NCBI GenBank assembly: GCA_017999615.1
Contig: JAGNLM010000003.1
Location: 62,001-126,000 of the forward strand
DNA: 64,000 bases
Reading direction: 5' to 3'
Source: Gammaproteobacteria bacterium
GTDB lineage: Bacteria > Pseudomonadota > Gammaproteobacteria > JAABTG01
A model generated the notes under the pieces. That model had not been told where the DNA came from. It saw nothing but the letters and a program-made list of their open reading frames with translations, and searched no databases. The position numbers were made by a program, and so were the translations under genes. Within the stretch, counting starts at the first letter, position 1; the number at the start of each line of letters is the position of its first letter. Of this stretch, positions 1 to 8,051 are shown in pieces.

Positions 1-540
1 CGCGAACGCCTTGCCGTGGCTGCCCGCGTTGCAGTCCATGATGTCGACGGTGTGGATCTCGTCGAAGTGGTGCTTCTGGGCCCAGGCGCAGTAGATGTTG
101 GTCTGGCCCGGGTCGAAGCCGCAGCCGAGGATCGCGGTGATGCCGGCCTGCTCGAATCTCTTGCGGTACGCCCACTGCCACTTGTACTCGAACTTCGCCT
201 TGTCCGGCGGCTCGTAGTTCGCGGTGTCGAGGTAGTGCACGCCGGTGGCGAGGCAGGCCTCCATGATCGCCAGGTCCTGGTAGGGCAGGGCCACGTTGAT
301 CACCACCTCCGGCTTGAACGACTCGATGAGCGCAATGGTGTTCTTCGGGTCGTCGGCGTCGAGGCTCGCGGTCCTGACGACGCGGCGCTGCAGCTTCTTC
401 ACGTCGCGTGCGATGGCCTCGCACTTGGACTCGGTGCGGCTGGCGAGCAGGATATCGCTGAAGGTGTCCCGGGCCTGGGCGCACTTGTGCGTCACCACGC
501 CGCCCACCCCGCCGGCACCGATGATGAGGACTCGCGACAT
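1..540 (-). CDS. Saccharopine/carboxynorspermidine dehydrogenase family protein (3' end cut by window)
   Basis: The first 180 residues are present and the gene runs off the left edge. The protein opens with a Rossmann NAD(P)-binding motif, IIGAGGVGGVV at residues 6-16. It continues with ASRTESKC, NVALPYQDL, YLDTANYEPP and GCGFDPGQTN, the signature blocks of bacterial carboxynorspermidine synthase/dehydrogenase (LYS1/LYS9-like). That enzyme reductively condenses aspartate semialdehyde with a diamine in spermidine/norspermidine synthesis. The ATG at 540 is preceded by a strong AAGGAG about 8 nt upstream. The decarboxylase partner (NspC) is not in the window. A lysine-pathway saccharopine dehydrogenase is the alternative. 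Confidence 0.85.
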   Translation of the reverse strand, partial: MSRVLIIGAGGVGGVVTHKCAQARDTFSDILLASRTESKCEAIARDVKKLQRRVVRTASLDADDPKNTIALIESFKPEVVINVALPYQDLAIMEACLATGVHYLDTANYEPPDKAKFEYKWQWAYRKRFEQAGITAILGCGFDPGQTNIYCAWAQKHHFDEIHTVDIMDCNAGSHGKAFA

Positions 541-668
541 GTCGATTCTCCTTGCGCAGATGGCGCTTTATAGCACTGTGTCCGCCGCGGGGCGACGCCC
601 GGTCCCCGGGTGTGGCCGGAATGGCTTATCCTTTCCACTCCACCCAGGCGGAAGCGCGAGATAGTCTG

Positions 669-1580
669 ATGAATCCATATGAAATTCTGGGGTCCCTGAT
701 CCAGAACGGGATGGGCGCGTCGTCGGGACGCCTGAATCACTCCCTCGGTAACGAGGGCCTCGGCGGGGGGGGCGGGTTCCCCGGCGCCGGGTCGGGGGCA
801 GGGTACGGTGGCGGCGGGATGCCGGGTGCGGGCGGTGGGTTGTTCGACATCCTCGGCAAGGTGCTCGGCGGCGCGAGCGCCGCACCCTCCGCGGCGCCCT
901 CGCGCCCGAGCTTTCCTGGCGGTGGGTTCCCGGGCGGCTCCGGGGCATCCAGCGGGGGCGGTGCGGGCCCGACGGCGGAGGTCCTGAAACAGGTGGCCGG
1001 GGCCATCCTGGGCGGATCCGGGGGCTCGGGCGCGAACGCGACCGGCGCGGGAGCCATGGCGGTGCTGGCGGGCCTCGCGGCGAAGGCGCTGGCCGCCTCC
1101 CGCGCGAGCAGCGCCGCGGCGCCGCGGTCCCCGGCGCCCCAGGCACAGGCCCAGGCCGAGAGCGAGGACAGCCTCGCCGCGGTGCTGGCGGGCCTGCGCA
1201 AGGCGGCCAACCCCCAGGAGGAGACGCTGGTCCAGGACATCGCCGCGCTCACCGTGCGGGCGATGCTGAACGCCGCGAAGGCCGACGGGCGCATCGACGA
1301 GGGCGAGGCCCAGCGGCTGGTGGGCAAGCTCCAGGAGGACGGACTCACGGCGGAGGACGAGCGCTTCCTGCGGGAAGAGATCCGCAAGCCCATGGAGACC
1401 GACGCGATCGTGCGCGCGGCGCGCACCCCCCAGGTGGCCGCGCAGATCTACGCGGCGTCGGTTGTCGCCATCGAGGCCGACACGGACGTGGAGCGCCGTT
1501 ACCTCCAGGACCTCGCGGCAAGGCTCGGCCTGAACCAGCAGGCCGTGGCGTACGTGCACCGCTCGCTCGGGATGGCCTGA
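669..1580 (+). CDS. DUF533 (YebE-like, TerB-fold) protein with Gly/Pro-rich N-terminus
   Basis: 303 residues. After a short conserved head (NPYEILGSLIQNGM) comes a glycine-rich linker of about 110 residues, then an Ala-rich stretch. From about residue 180 there is a C-terminal all-helical DUF533/TerB-like domain (LTVRAMLNAAKADGRIDEGEAQ). This domain occurs in inner-membrane or envelope-associated proteins of unknown biochemical role; E. coli YebE is one example. The upstream ATG at 552 would add a leader with no family resemblance, so 669 is preferred, although its Shine-Dalgarno is weak. It is divergent from the dehydrogenase. Confidence 0.75.
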   Translation: MNPYEILGSLIQNGMGASSGRLNHSLGNEGLGGGGGFPGAGSGAGYGGGGMPGAGGGLFDILGKVLGGASAAPSAAPSRPSFPGGGFPGGSGASSGGGAGPTAEVLKQVAGAILGGSGGSGANATGAGAMAVLAGLAAKALAASRASSAAAPRSPAPQAQAQAESEDSLAAVLAGLRKAANPQEETLVQDIAALTVRAMLNAAKADGRIDEGEAQRLVGKLQEDGLTAEDERFLREEIRKPMETDAIVRAARTPQVAAQIYAASVVAIEADTDVERRYLQDLAARLGLNQQAVAYVHRSLGMA

Positions 1581-1639
1581 GCGGAGCGCACACACCGCGG
1601 CGGCTCGGGCCCCGGGCCGCGCCGCCGCGGCGCCTCTCA

Positions 1640-1719
1640 GGGCGCCTCTCAGGGCGCCTCGATGGGTGCCTCTCAGGGCGCCTCGATGGGTGCCTCTCAG
1701 GGCGCCTCGATGGGTGCCT
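1640..1719. repeat. 12-bp tandem repeat array between convergent genes
   Basis: About 6.7 consecutive copies of a 12-bp unit (GGGCGCCTCTCA, alternating with GGGCGCCTCGAT and GGGTGCCTCTCA). From 1652 these form a 24-bp higher-order period. The array ends 8 bp before the stop of the TPR gene at 1727 and starts 60 bp after the DUF533 gene. No coding role is evident. Confidence 0.9.
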
Positions 1720-1726
1720 TAACGCC

Positions 1727-2734
1727 TCAACGCACGAAGTACCACGCCACCGCCAGGGCCAGCAGCAGCGCGACCCCCACAAAGTAGGCGATGGGGCGCG
1801 CGCTGCGGCGGGGTGCGTCGCGACCGGCCGGGTGGGGCGCACCGTCGCCGCCCCGGTCCCTGTCCCCAGCCTCTCCCCTGTCCGGGGCCTGCAGGGGTGC
1901 CGCCAGGGCCTCCCGCTGGTCGGCATCGGCCGCCTTCGCTCGGGCCTCCTCGTAGAGCCGGCTCGCCTCTGCGTACACCGGCGCCGACCGGTCTTCCCCC
2001 TCCCGTGACTGTCCGAGGAGCCGTTCCAGGAAGTCGCGCGCCGCGCGGGGCCTGCCGTCCTCGAGGGCGAGCTGGGCGAGGCCGAGATAGGTGTCCGGGT
2101 ACTCGGGGGCGAGCGCGATCGCTTCTTCCCAGAGCCGGTACGCCTCGGCGGGCCGTCGGCGCTTCAACTGCAGCTGCGCGTAGGCGTGGAGGACGGGCCC
2201 CTCACGGGAGCCCGCGCGGTACGCCTGGGCGTAGCCCGCCGCCGCCCGCTCCAGATCGCCCTTGCGGGCGAGGACGTCGCCGAGCAGGACCAGCGTCGCA
2301 GGGTCGCGCGAGGCCAGCAGCAGCGCATCGCGCGCCTGGGCGTAGGCCGCGTCCACCCGGCCCGTCCCGAGGAAGACCCGCGCGAGCTCCCGGCGCGCCG
2401 GGATGTCCGTCGGGTCGAGCGCGAGGACGCGCGTGAGGATCGGGACGGCCTGCGTCGTATCGCCGGCGCGCAGGAGCTCCGCAGCGCGCTCCAGGAGCAG
2501 CTGCACAGCCTCGTCGACGGCGGAGGGCGGGGCCGGCGCGTGGACGCGCACCGCCCGTTCCGCGACCACGGCCCGCGCCTGGGGGTGCAGGAAGTGGTAC
2601 TGCCTCGCGATGGCCGCCTCGAGCTTCTGGCGCGGCAGCTTCTCGAATCCGCCCCACTCGGGCAGCAACGCCGCGAGGTCCACCACCGACACGGTGGTCC
2701 GGAAATAGGTGACGGGAGGAGCTCGGGGTCGCAT
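1727..2734 (-). CDS. TPR-repeat protein with C-terminal transmembrane tail
   Basis: 335 residues. An N-terminal region of about 70 residues (LAALLPEWGGFEKLPRQK) is followed from about residue 78 to 260 by tandem TPR units (ELLRAGDTTQAVPILTRVLALDPTD and similar). An acidic/basic linker leads to a single C-terminal membrane helix (IAYFVGVALLLALAVAWYF). There is no signal peptide, so it looks tail-anchored in the inner membrane with the TPRs in the cytoplasm. No function can be assigned; a scaffold or assembly role would fit TPR proteins in general. The ATG at 2734 lacks a clear Shine-Dalgarno. Confidence 0.65.
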   Translation of the reverse strand: MRPRAPPVTYFRTTVSVVDLAALLPEWGGFEKLPRQKLEAAIARQYHFLHPQARAVVAERAVRVHAPAPPSAVDEAVQLLLERAAELLRAGDTTQAVPILTRVLALDPTDIPARRELARVFLGTGRVDAAYAQARDALLLASRDPATLVLLGDVLARKGDLERAAAGYAQAYRAGSREGPVLHAYAQLQLKRRRPAEAYRLWEEAIALAPEYPDTYLGLAQLALEDGRPRAARDFLERLLGQSREGEDRSAPVYAEASRLYEEARAKAADADQREALAAPLQAPDRGEAGDRDRGGDGAPHPAGRDAPRRSARPIAYFVGVALLLALAVAWYFVR

Positions 2735-2949
2735 TCGGGGGGTGTTGCCTGGGGCGGTGCGCCGGGGCGCGCACCGCGCCTGCGGCGCCGCTCTTATACC
2801 CCAGGAGCGTGGGAAACGGAATCTTGAGGGTGGGGGAGGGGCAGGACCACCGGCAAGACGTCATGTCGACCGGTGGCAGAGCCGCAAGGAATCATCCCGG
2901 CAGCCCGTCCGCGAATCGCGGGAGAAGCCAAGTCCTCAGCTTGCCGAAA

Positions 2950-2966
2950 GTGGTTCATTGAACCAC
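2950..2966. promoter_or_regulatory. Palindromic operator of the toxin-antitoxin operon
   Basis: A perfect 8-bp inverted repeat, GTGGTTCA-T-TGAACCAC, lies 9 bp upstream of the toxin ATG. Its position and symmetry suit autoregulation by the HTH antitoxin encoded second in the operon. The rest of the 2735-2975 gap shows no other feature. Confidence 0.7.
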
Positions 2967-2975
2967 ACTTGAGCC

Positions 2976-3257
2976 ATGAATTTCGAGTGGGATGAGCACA
3001 AGAGCGATGCTTGTTTGTTGGAGCGTGGATTTGACTTCGCGTATGCGGCGTCAGCCTTCGCCGACCCGGACCGGATCATTCGGCAAGACACCCGATACAG
3101 CTATGGGGAAGATCGCTACCAGCTGATCGGTCGCATTGGCAACCGTCTGTTCGTGCTCGTTTATACGCCGCGTCAAGGTGTGGTCCGGGTCATCTCTGCT
3201 CGAAAAGCCAACGCTCGAGAGGTGAAGCGCTATGAAAACCGTTCGCATGAAGATTGA
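2976..3257 (+). CDS. brnT: BrnT family ribonuclease toxin
   Basis: 93 residues with the BrnT pattern. It begins FEWDEHKSDACLLERGFDF, followed by AFADPDRI, the RYQLIGRIGNRLFVLVYT strand pair, and RVISARKANAREVKRYE at the C-terminus. BrnT toxins are RelE-fold RNases that inhibit translation. The gene overlaps the downstream antitoxin by 26 bp. Base composition is visibly more AT-rich than the flanking genes, which suggests acquisition by transfer. The partner is an HTH protein rather than the usual ribbon-helix-helix BrnA. Confidence 0.85.
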   Translation: MNFEWDEHKSDACLLERGFDFAYAASAFADPDRIIRQDTRYSYGEDRYQLIGRIGNRLFVLVYTPRQGVVRVISARKANAREVKRYENRSHED

Positions 3258-3567
3258 TGTCCAGGATCCGAAGGCCAAGCCACTCGGCCGAATTGACCCC
3301 AAGCGGCTCGATGCAACGACTGAAGCAGACATCGCCAGACACAAAGCAGCCGATGACGCTGAAGCCATGCTGGATGTTGCAAAGTTCGCACGCCGTGTGC
3401 GTCGGCGCCTGGGATTCAGTCAGGCAGAGTTTGCTGAGCGCATTGACGTTTCACTGGACACCATCCGCAACTGGGAGCAGGGCAAGCGCAGCCCAACGGG
3501 TGCGGCGAAGGCGCTCTTGAAGGTGCTGGACAAGGCGCCGGAGGCGGCGTTGGCTGCTTTGCTCTGA
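3232..3567 (+). CDS. HTH (XRE-type) antitoxin paired with BrnT
   Basis: 111 residues. The N-terminal 45 residues are likely the toxin-binding part. A C-terminal XRE/HigA-like helix-turn-helix (LGFSQAEFAERIDVSLDTIRNWEQGKRSPTG) lies at about residues 60-92. The ATG at 3232 sits inside the toxin gene, giving tight translational coupling. It likely neutralises the toxin and represses the operon through the palindrome at 2950-2966. Lower GC content is shared with the toxin gene. Confidence 0.85.
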   Translation: MKTVRMKIDVQDPKAKPLGRIDPKRLDATTEADIARHKAADDAEAMLDVAKFARRVRRRLGFSQAEFAERIDVSLDTIRNWEQGKRSPTGAAKALLKVLDKAPEAALAALL

Positions 3568-3591
3568 CGTCTTGGGCCTTTCGACGCTCGC

Positions 3592-3609
3592 ACGCTGCAG
3601 GCGCAGCGT
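3592..3609. terminator. Hairpin between convergent TA and alaA genes
   Basis: Perfect 7-bp stem ACGCTGC/GCAGCGT with a 4-nt AGGC loop, located between the ends of two convergent genes. There is no clear T-tract, so a terminator role is inferred from position. Confidence 0.45.
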
Positions 3610-3646
3610 CAGCCGCTGGGCGTGGCGGCGCTCGATCTCCCGGGGC

Positions 3647-4873
3647 TCAGGTTCCGTGGCGCTTGCGGTAGCGCTGCAGGAAGCGCCCGAAGCGCTCCAT
3701 GGCGTCGGTGAGGTCGTCCTCGTGGGGCAGGAACACGACCCGTACGTGGTCCGGGTCGGGCCAGTTGAACCCGCTGCCCTGCACCAGGAGCACCCGCTCC
3801 TCCGTCAACAGATCCAGCACGAACTGCTGGTCGTCCTTGATGGGGTACATCCGCGGATCGAGGCGCGGGAACATGTACAGCGTGGCCTTCGCCTTCACGC
3901 AGCTCACCCCCGGCAGCTCGCTCAGGAGCTCGTGGGCGAGGTCCCGCTGCTTGCCGAGGCGCCCGCTCGGCAGGACCAGGTCGTTGATGCTCTGGTAGCC
4001 GCCGAGCGCGGTCTGGATCGCGTGCTGCCCCGGCACGTTGGCGCACAGGCGCATGGAGGCCAGGATGGAGAGGCCCTCGATGTAGTCCTGGGCGTGCGAC
4101 TTCTCGCCCGACACGATCACCCAGCCGGAGCGATAGCCGCAGGCGCGGTAGTTCTTCGACAGGCCGTTGAAGGTGAGGAACAGCAGGTCGTCGGCCAGCG
4201 AGGCGATGGAGGTGTGCCGGTTTCCGTCGTAGAGGATCTTGTCGTAGATCTCGTCGGCGTAGACGATGAGCTGGTGTTCCCGGGCGATGTCGACGATCGC
4301 CTGCAGCACCTCGACCGGGTAGAGCGCCCCCGTGGGGTTGTTCGGGTTGATGACGACGATGGCCCGCGTGGCGGGGGTGATCTTGGCGCGGATGTCGTCG
4401 AGGTCCGGCAGCCAGTCGGATCCCTCGTCGCAGCGGTAGTGCCGCGGGGTTCCGCCCGAGAGGCTCACCGCGGCAGTCCACAGCGGGTAGTCGGGGGAGG
4501 GGACCAGGACCTCGTCGCCGTTGTTCAGCAGGCCCTGCAGGACCATCACGATCAGCTCGGACACGCCGTTGCCGATGTAGATGTCCTCCACCTGCACCCC
4601 GCGGATCCCCTTCTGCTGGGTGTAGTGCATCACCGCCTTGCGCGCGGCGAACAGGCCCTTGGAGTCGCTGTAGCCGGAGGAGTCGGGCAGGTTGCGGATC
4701 ACGTCCTGCACCATCTCGTCCGGGGCGAGGAAGCCGAACGCGGCCGGGTTGCCGATGTTCAGCTTCATGATCCTCTGGCCCTCGTCCTCCATCTGCCGGG
4801 CGCGTGCCAGGACCGGTCCGCGGATGTCGTAGCAGACGTTGGCCAGCTTCGCGGACTTCGTGACGGGTTTCAT
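3647..4873 (-). CDS. alaA: Glutamate-pyruvate aminotransferase AlaA
   Basis: 408 residues, the usual length for AlaA (YfbQ), a class I/II PLP aminotransferase that makes alanine from pyruvate and glutamate. Visible features are the N-terminal block KLNIGNPAAFGF, the PDYPLWTAAV block, the cofactor region INPNNPTGALY and YADEIYDKILYD. The Schiff-base lysine K240 lies in NGLSKNYRACGYRSGW. It is a single gene divergent from the acyl-ACP synthetase fusion across a 191-bp gap. Confidence 0.93.
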   Translation of the reverse strand: MKPVTKSAKLANVCYDIRGPVLARARQMEDEGQRIMKLNIGNPAAFGFLAPDEMVQDVIRNLPDSSGYSDSKGLFAARKAVMHYTQQKGIRGVQVEDIYIGNGVSELIVMVLQGLLNNGDEVLVPSPDYPLWTAAVSLSGGTPRHYRCDEGSDWLPDLDDIRAKITPATRAIVVINPNNPTGALYPVEVLQAIVDIAREHQLIVYADEIYDKILYDGNRHTSIASLADDLLFLTFNGLSKNYRACGYRSGWVIVSGEKSHAQDYIEGLSILASMRLCANVPGQHAIQTALGGYQSINDLVLPSGRLGKQRDLAHELLSELPGVSCVKAKATLYMFPRLDPRMYPIKDDQQFVLDLLTEERVLLVQGSGFNWPDPDHVRVVFLPHEDDLTDAMERFGRFLQRYRKRHGT

Positions 4874-5064
4874 GCTCGCAGTCGCCTCAGTCGAAGACGT
4901 CGGTCAGGGGCTTGCCCCCGAGGGGCCGGCGGCGCGTCAAGGCCGGGCTTCTCTCACGGAGGCAGATGCTCAACTATAGCAACTCCTGGCCCGGGGTGGC
5001 TGTGCGCTCGCGCCCCGTTCCACGACCCCAAGGCCTGCGGGAAAGCGGGCGGAGAGACACCGCG

Positions 5065-7587
5065 ATGACCCCCTTGATCGAGCCCCGACCCAAGACCGCG
5101 CTGGCCTGGCAGGACGAGGAGATCGCCTACCCCGACGTGATCCGCCGCGCCCGGGCCCGGGCGGCCTCCATGCCGGAGGCGGGCGAGCGCGTCGTGCTCT
5201 TCGCCGAGAACTGCCCCGACTGGGTCTACTCTGCGTACGGTGCCTGGGTGGCAGGGGCCGTGCTGGTGCCGGTCGACCACCTGTCGACCGCCCCGGAGCT
5301 CGCCTACGTCGTCGACGACTGCCGGCCGGTCCTGGTGGTGTGCTCCGAGCACACCCGGGCCACGGTGGAGGGCGCGCTCGCCATCGCCAGCACCCGGCCC
5401 CGGGTCGCGACGTTCCAGGAGCTGCAGGCAGAGGCCGCGGCGCGCGAGGGCGCGCCCCACGACGCCCAGGCCACCGCCCCCATCACGGTGGACGAGCCCT
5501 CCCTCGCGGCCATCGTCTACACCTCGGGCACCACGGGCTCGCCGAAGGGCGTCATGCTGTCCTTCGGCAACCTCCTCGCGAACATCCGCCCGGTGGCGGA
5601 CGCGGGCTACTACACCCCCGCGGCGCGGGTGCTCCTGCTCCTGCCGCTGCACCACGTGCTGCCGCTCGCCGGCTGCCTGACCGCGCCCCTGTACGCCGGG
5701 TCCACCATCGTGTTCGCCACCTCGCTCGCGGGGCCCGACCTGGTGGGCCTCCTGCGCCGCCACCGCATCACCCTGATCGTCGGCGTGCCGCGCTTCTACG
5801 ACCTCCTGAACCGCGCCCTGCGCGAGCGCATCGACGCCAACCCCGTCGCCCGGGGCCTGTTCGCGCTGGCGCGCCGGGTGCGCTCACCGAAGTTCTCGAA
5901 GCTCCTGTTCGGGTCGGTGCATCGCAAGTTCGGCGGGTCGCTGGAGTACCTGGTGAGCGGCGGCGCCGCGCTCAGCCCGGCCACGGGCGAGACCTTCGAC
6001 GTGCTGGGGTTCAAGGTGTGCGAGGGGTACGGGATGACCGAGTGCGCCCCGATGATCACCTTTCCGCGGCCCGAGGCGATCAAGCTCGGCTCCTGCGGCC
6101 AGGCCCTGACGGGGTGCGAGGTGCGGGTCGACGAGAGCGGCGAGATCCTGGCCCGTGGCCCGAACGTGATGCTGGGCTACTACGGCCACCCGGAGGAGAC
6201 CCGGGCGATCCTGCGCGACGGCTGGCTGCACACCGGCGACCTGGGGCGGCTCGACGAGGAGGGCTACCTCTACGTCACCGGCAGGCTGAAGGACATCCTG
6301 GTCCTGCCGAGCGGCAAGAAGGTCGACCCCGAGGGCGTGGAGACGGTCCTCAGGGCCTCGCCCGGGGTGCGCGAGGTGGGGGTGTTCCTGGACGGGGAGA
6401 CGCTGCACGCCCTGGTGGTCCCCGACTGGGACAGGCTCGCCATCAGCGACCGGGCGACCGCCGAGGCGACGCTGCGCCGGGACGTGATCGACCCCTACAA
6501 CGCGGGCGTGTCGCCCTACCGGCGGGTGGCGCGCCTGACCCTCGTCCACGCGGAGCTGCCGCGCACGCGCCTCGGGAAGTTGCGCCGGCACCTGCTGCCG
6601 GGCATCGCGGAGGAGGTGGCGCGGACCTCCGCCATCCCCGGGTACCTCGACGCCCCGGCGGACAGCGCGCTCGCCCGCCTCGCGGCCTTCCTCTCCGGTG
6701 AGGGCGGCAAGCCCGTGCGGGCCGACAGCCGGCTCGAGGCCGACCTCGGGGTCGACTCCCTGGGTCGGGTGGAGCTGTCGGTCTTCATGGAGCGGGCCTT
6801 CGGGGTCTCCATCCCCGAGAACCGCCTGGCCGAGGTGGAGACCGTCGGCGACCTGGCGCGCTTCGTCGCGGAGTACCGCAAGGAGGAAGGGGCGACGCCG
6901 CCGGAGGCGGTGTCCTGGGCCGAGATCCTGCACCCGAAGACGCCCCCTGCGCTGCCCGGCAGCGGCCTCGCCCACCGCGCGCTCACCCACCTGCTGCGCT
7001 GGGGGGCCCGCACGTTCTTCCGCATCGAGGCACGGGGCCTGGAGCGCCTCCCCGCCGCGCCCTTCGTGCTGGTGCCGAACCACCAGAGCTACCTGGACGG
7101 CCTCTTCGTCGCGGCCCACCTCCCGGCCCCCGTGGTGCTGAACACGGTCTTCTACGCCAAGGAGAAGCACGTGCGGTTGGGCTGGCTGCGCTGGCTCGCG
7201 GCGCACGCCAACACCATCGTGATGGACGAGAAGGCCGGCTTCCTGCCCTCGCTGCAGCAGCTGGCCGAGGCGCTGCGCCAGGGCAGGAACCTGATGATCT
7301 TTCCCGAGGGGACCCGCTCGCGCGACGGCACGCTCGGGGAGTTCAAGGAGAGCTACGCCATCCTCGCCCGGGAGCTGAAGGTCCCGGTGGTGCCCGTGGC
7401 CATCGACGGGGCCACCGGCGTGCTGCCCCCGGGGCGGCACTTCCCGCGCCTGTCCTGTCCCATCACCGTCACCTGCCTGGACCCCGTGCGCCCGGAGGAG
7501 ACGGCCTCGCCCGCGGAGCTCAACGCGACCGTGCGCCAGCGCATCGCCGCCGAGGTCCGGGTGGCCGCGGGGAGCTGCGGGGGCTGA
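5065..7587 (+). CDS. Trifunctional acyl-ACP synthetase / acyl carrier / PlsC acyltransferase fusion
   Basis: 840 residues in three modules. (1) An AMP-binding acyl ligase, with P-loop YTSGTTGSPKGVM near residues 151-163, the EGYGMTE block, and HTGDLGRLDEEGYLYVTGR. (2) An acyl carrier domain, with phosphopantetheine site Ser565 in DLGVDSLGRVEL. (3) A PlsC/LPLAT acyltransferase, with NHQSYLD at 672-678 and FPEGTRSRDG from 746. It probably activates a fatty acid, holds it on its own carrier, and transfers it to a lysophospholipid or glycerophosphate at the membrane. E. coli Aas has the opposite order and no internal ACP. The start at 5065 has GGAGAG 8 nt upstream; the upstream in-frame ATG at 4912 precedes unrelated sequence. 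Confidence 0.88.
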   Translation: MTPLIEPRPKTALAWQDEEIAYPDVIRRARARAASMPEAGERVVLFAENCPDWVYSAYGAWVAGAVLVPVDHLSTAPELAYVVDDCRPVLVVCSEHTRATVEGALAIASTRPRVATFQELQAEAAAREGAPHDAQATAPITVDEPSLAAIVYTSGTTGSPKGVMLSFGNLLANIRPVADAGYYTPAARVLLLLPLHHVLPLAGCLTAPLYAGSTIVFATSLAGPDLVGLLRRHRITLIVGVPRFYDLLNRALRERIDANPVARGLFALARRVRSPKFSKLLFGSVHRKFGGSLEYLVSGGAALSPATGETFDVLGFKVCEGYGMTECAPMITFPRPEAIKLGSCGQALTGCEVRVDESGEILARGPNVMLGYYGHPEETRAILRDGWLHTGDLGRLDEEGYLYVTGRLKDILVLPSGKKVDPEGVETVLRASPGVREVGVFLDGETLHALVVPDWDRLAISDRATAEATLRRDVIDPYNAGVSPYRRVARLTLVHAELPRTRLGKLRRHLLPGIAEEVARTSAIPGYLDAPADSALARLAAFLSGEGGKPVRADSRLEADLGVDSLGRVELSVFMERAFGVSIPENRLAEVETVGDLARFVAEYRKEEGATPPEAVSWAEILHPKTPPALPGSGLAHRALTHLLRWGARTFFRIEARGLERLPAAPFVLVPNHQSYLDGLFVAAHLPAPVVLNTVFYAKEKHVRLGWLRWLAAHANTIVMDEKAGFLPSLQQLAEALRQGRNLMIFPEGTRSRDGTLGEFKESYAILARELKVPVVPVAIDGATGVLPPGRHFPRLSCPITVTCLDPVRPEETASPAELNATVRQRIAAEVRVAAGSCGG

Positions 7588-7665
7588 GACCGACCCGGCG
7601 GGGTCCCCTCCAGGGACCGCCGTTGCGCCCACTTCTGCGAAGCAGGTCCCGAATCTTCCTCTAAA

Positions 7666-7683
7666 GGCCCCCCTCGGGGGGCC
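7666..7683 (+). terminator. GC-rich hairpin after the acyltransferase fusion
   Basis: GGCCCCCC-TC-GGGGGGCC, a near-perfect palindrome 79 bp after the fusion gene and 69 bp before the pilus operon. No T-tract is present. It could be a terminator or an upstream structure of the pilin operon. Confidence 0.4.
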
Positions 7684-7751
7684 GATACCCGGAGCACGTG
7701 AAGTACCCCGCGCGTCGAAGACACGCGCAGGGCGAGTGCTCGGGGTGCGTG

Positions 7752-8051
7752 ATGAAGCAGAGGAAGTTGCAGGCACTGGCCGTCTCCCTGGGCCTGTGCG
7801 GCCTGTGTTCCGCGCTACCGGCCGGGGCGGCGACGGTCGGCCGCGTGGTCGCGGTGGGCGAAGACGGCAACAGCTACTACCAGGTCACCTGTGGCGACGG
7901 CGGCGTCGCGAGCGTGGTGGTATCGGGCTCGCGGCAGGAGGTCTGCATCTACGCGGACCACCTGGGCCGCAGTTGCCGGGCCGACTGGACCGTGGACAAC
8001 GCCGCTGCGTACGCCTGCCGAACCGCGCCGCCGCGGAACCTCGCCCCATGA
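7752..8051 (+). CDS. Small secreted Cys-containing protein heading the minor-pilin operon
   Basis: 99 residues from the ATG at 7752. It has a clear Sec signal peptide (MKQRKLQALAVSLGLCGLCS, cleavage near PAGAA) and a mature part of about 70 residues with four cysteines (YYQVTCGDGG, REVCIYADHL context, GRSCRADW, AYACRT). It ends in an ATGA overlap with fimT, so it is translationally coupled to the pilus operon. I do not recognise a family. Position and export suggest a periplasmic or pilus-associated accessory protein with disulfides. Confidence 0.6.
   Translation: MKQRKLQALAVSLGLCGLCSALPAGAATVGRVVAVGEDGNSYYQVTCGDGGVASVVVSGSRQEVCIYADHLGRSCRADWTVDNAAAYACRTAPPRNLAP

Noticed and set aside
2709-2972. 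Small ORF upstream of the TA operon
   Set aside because: Arg/Gly-rich shadow over the control region with no start signal; it would overlap the palindromic operator.
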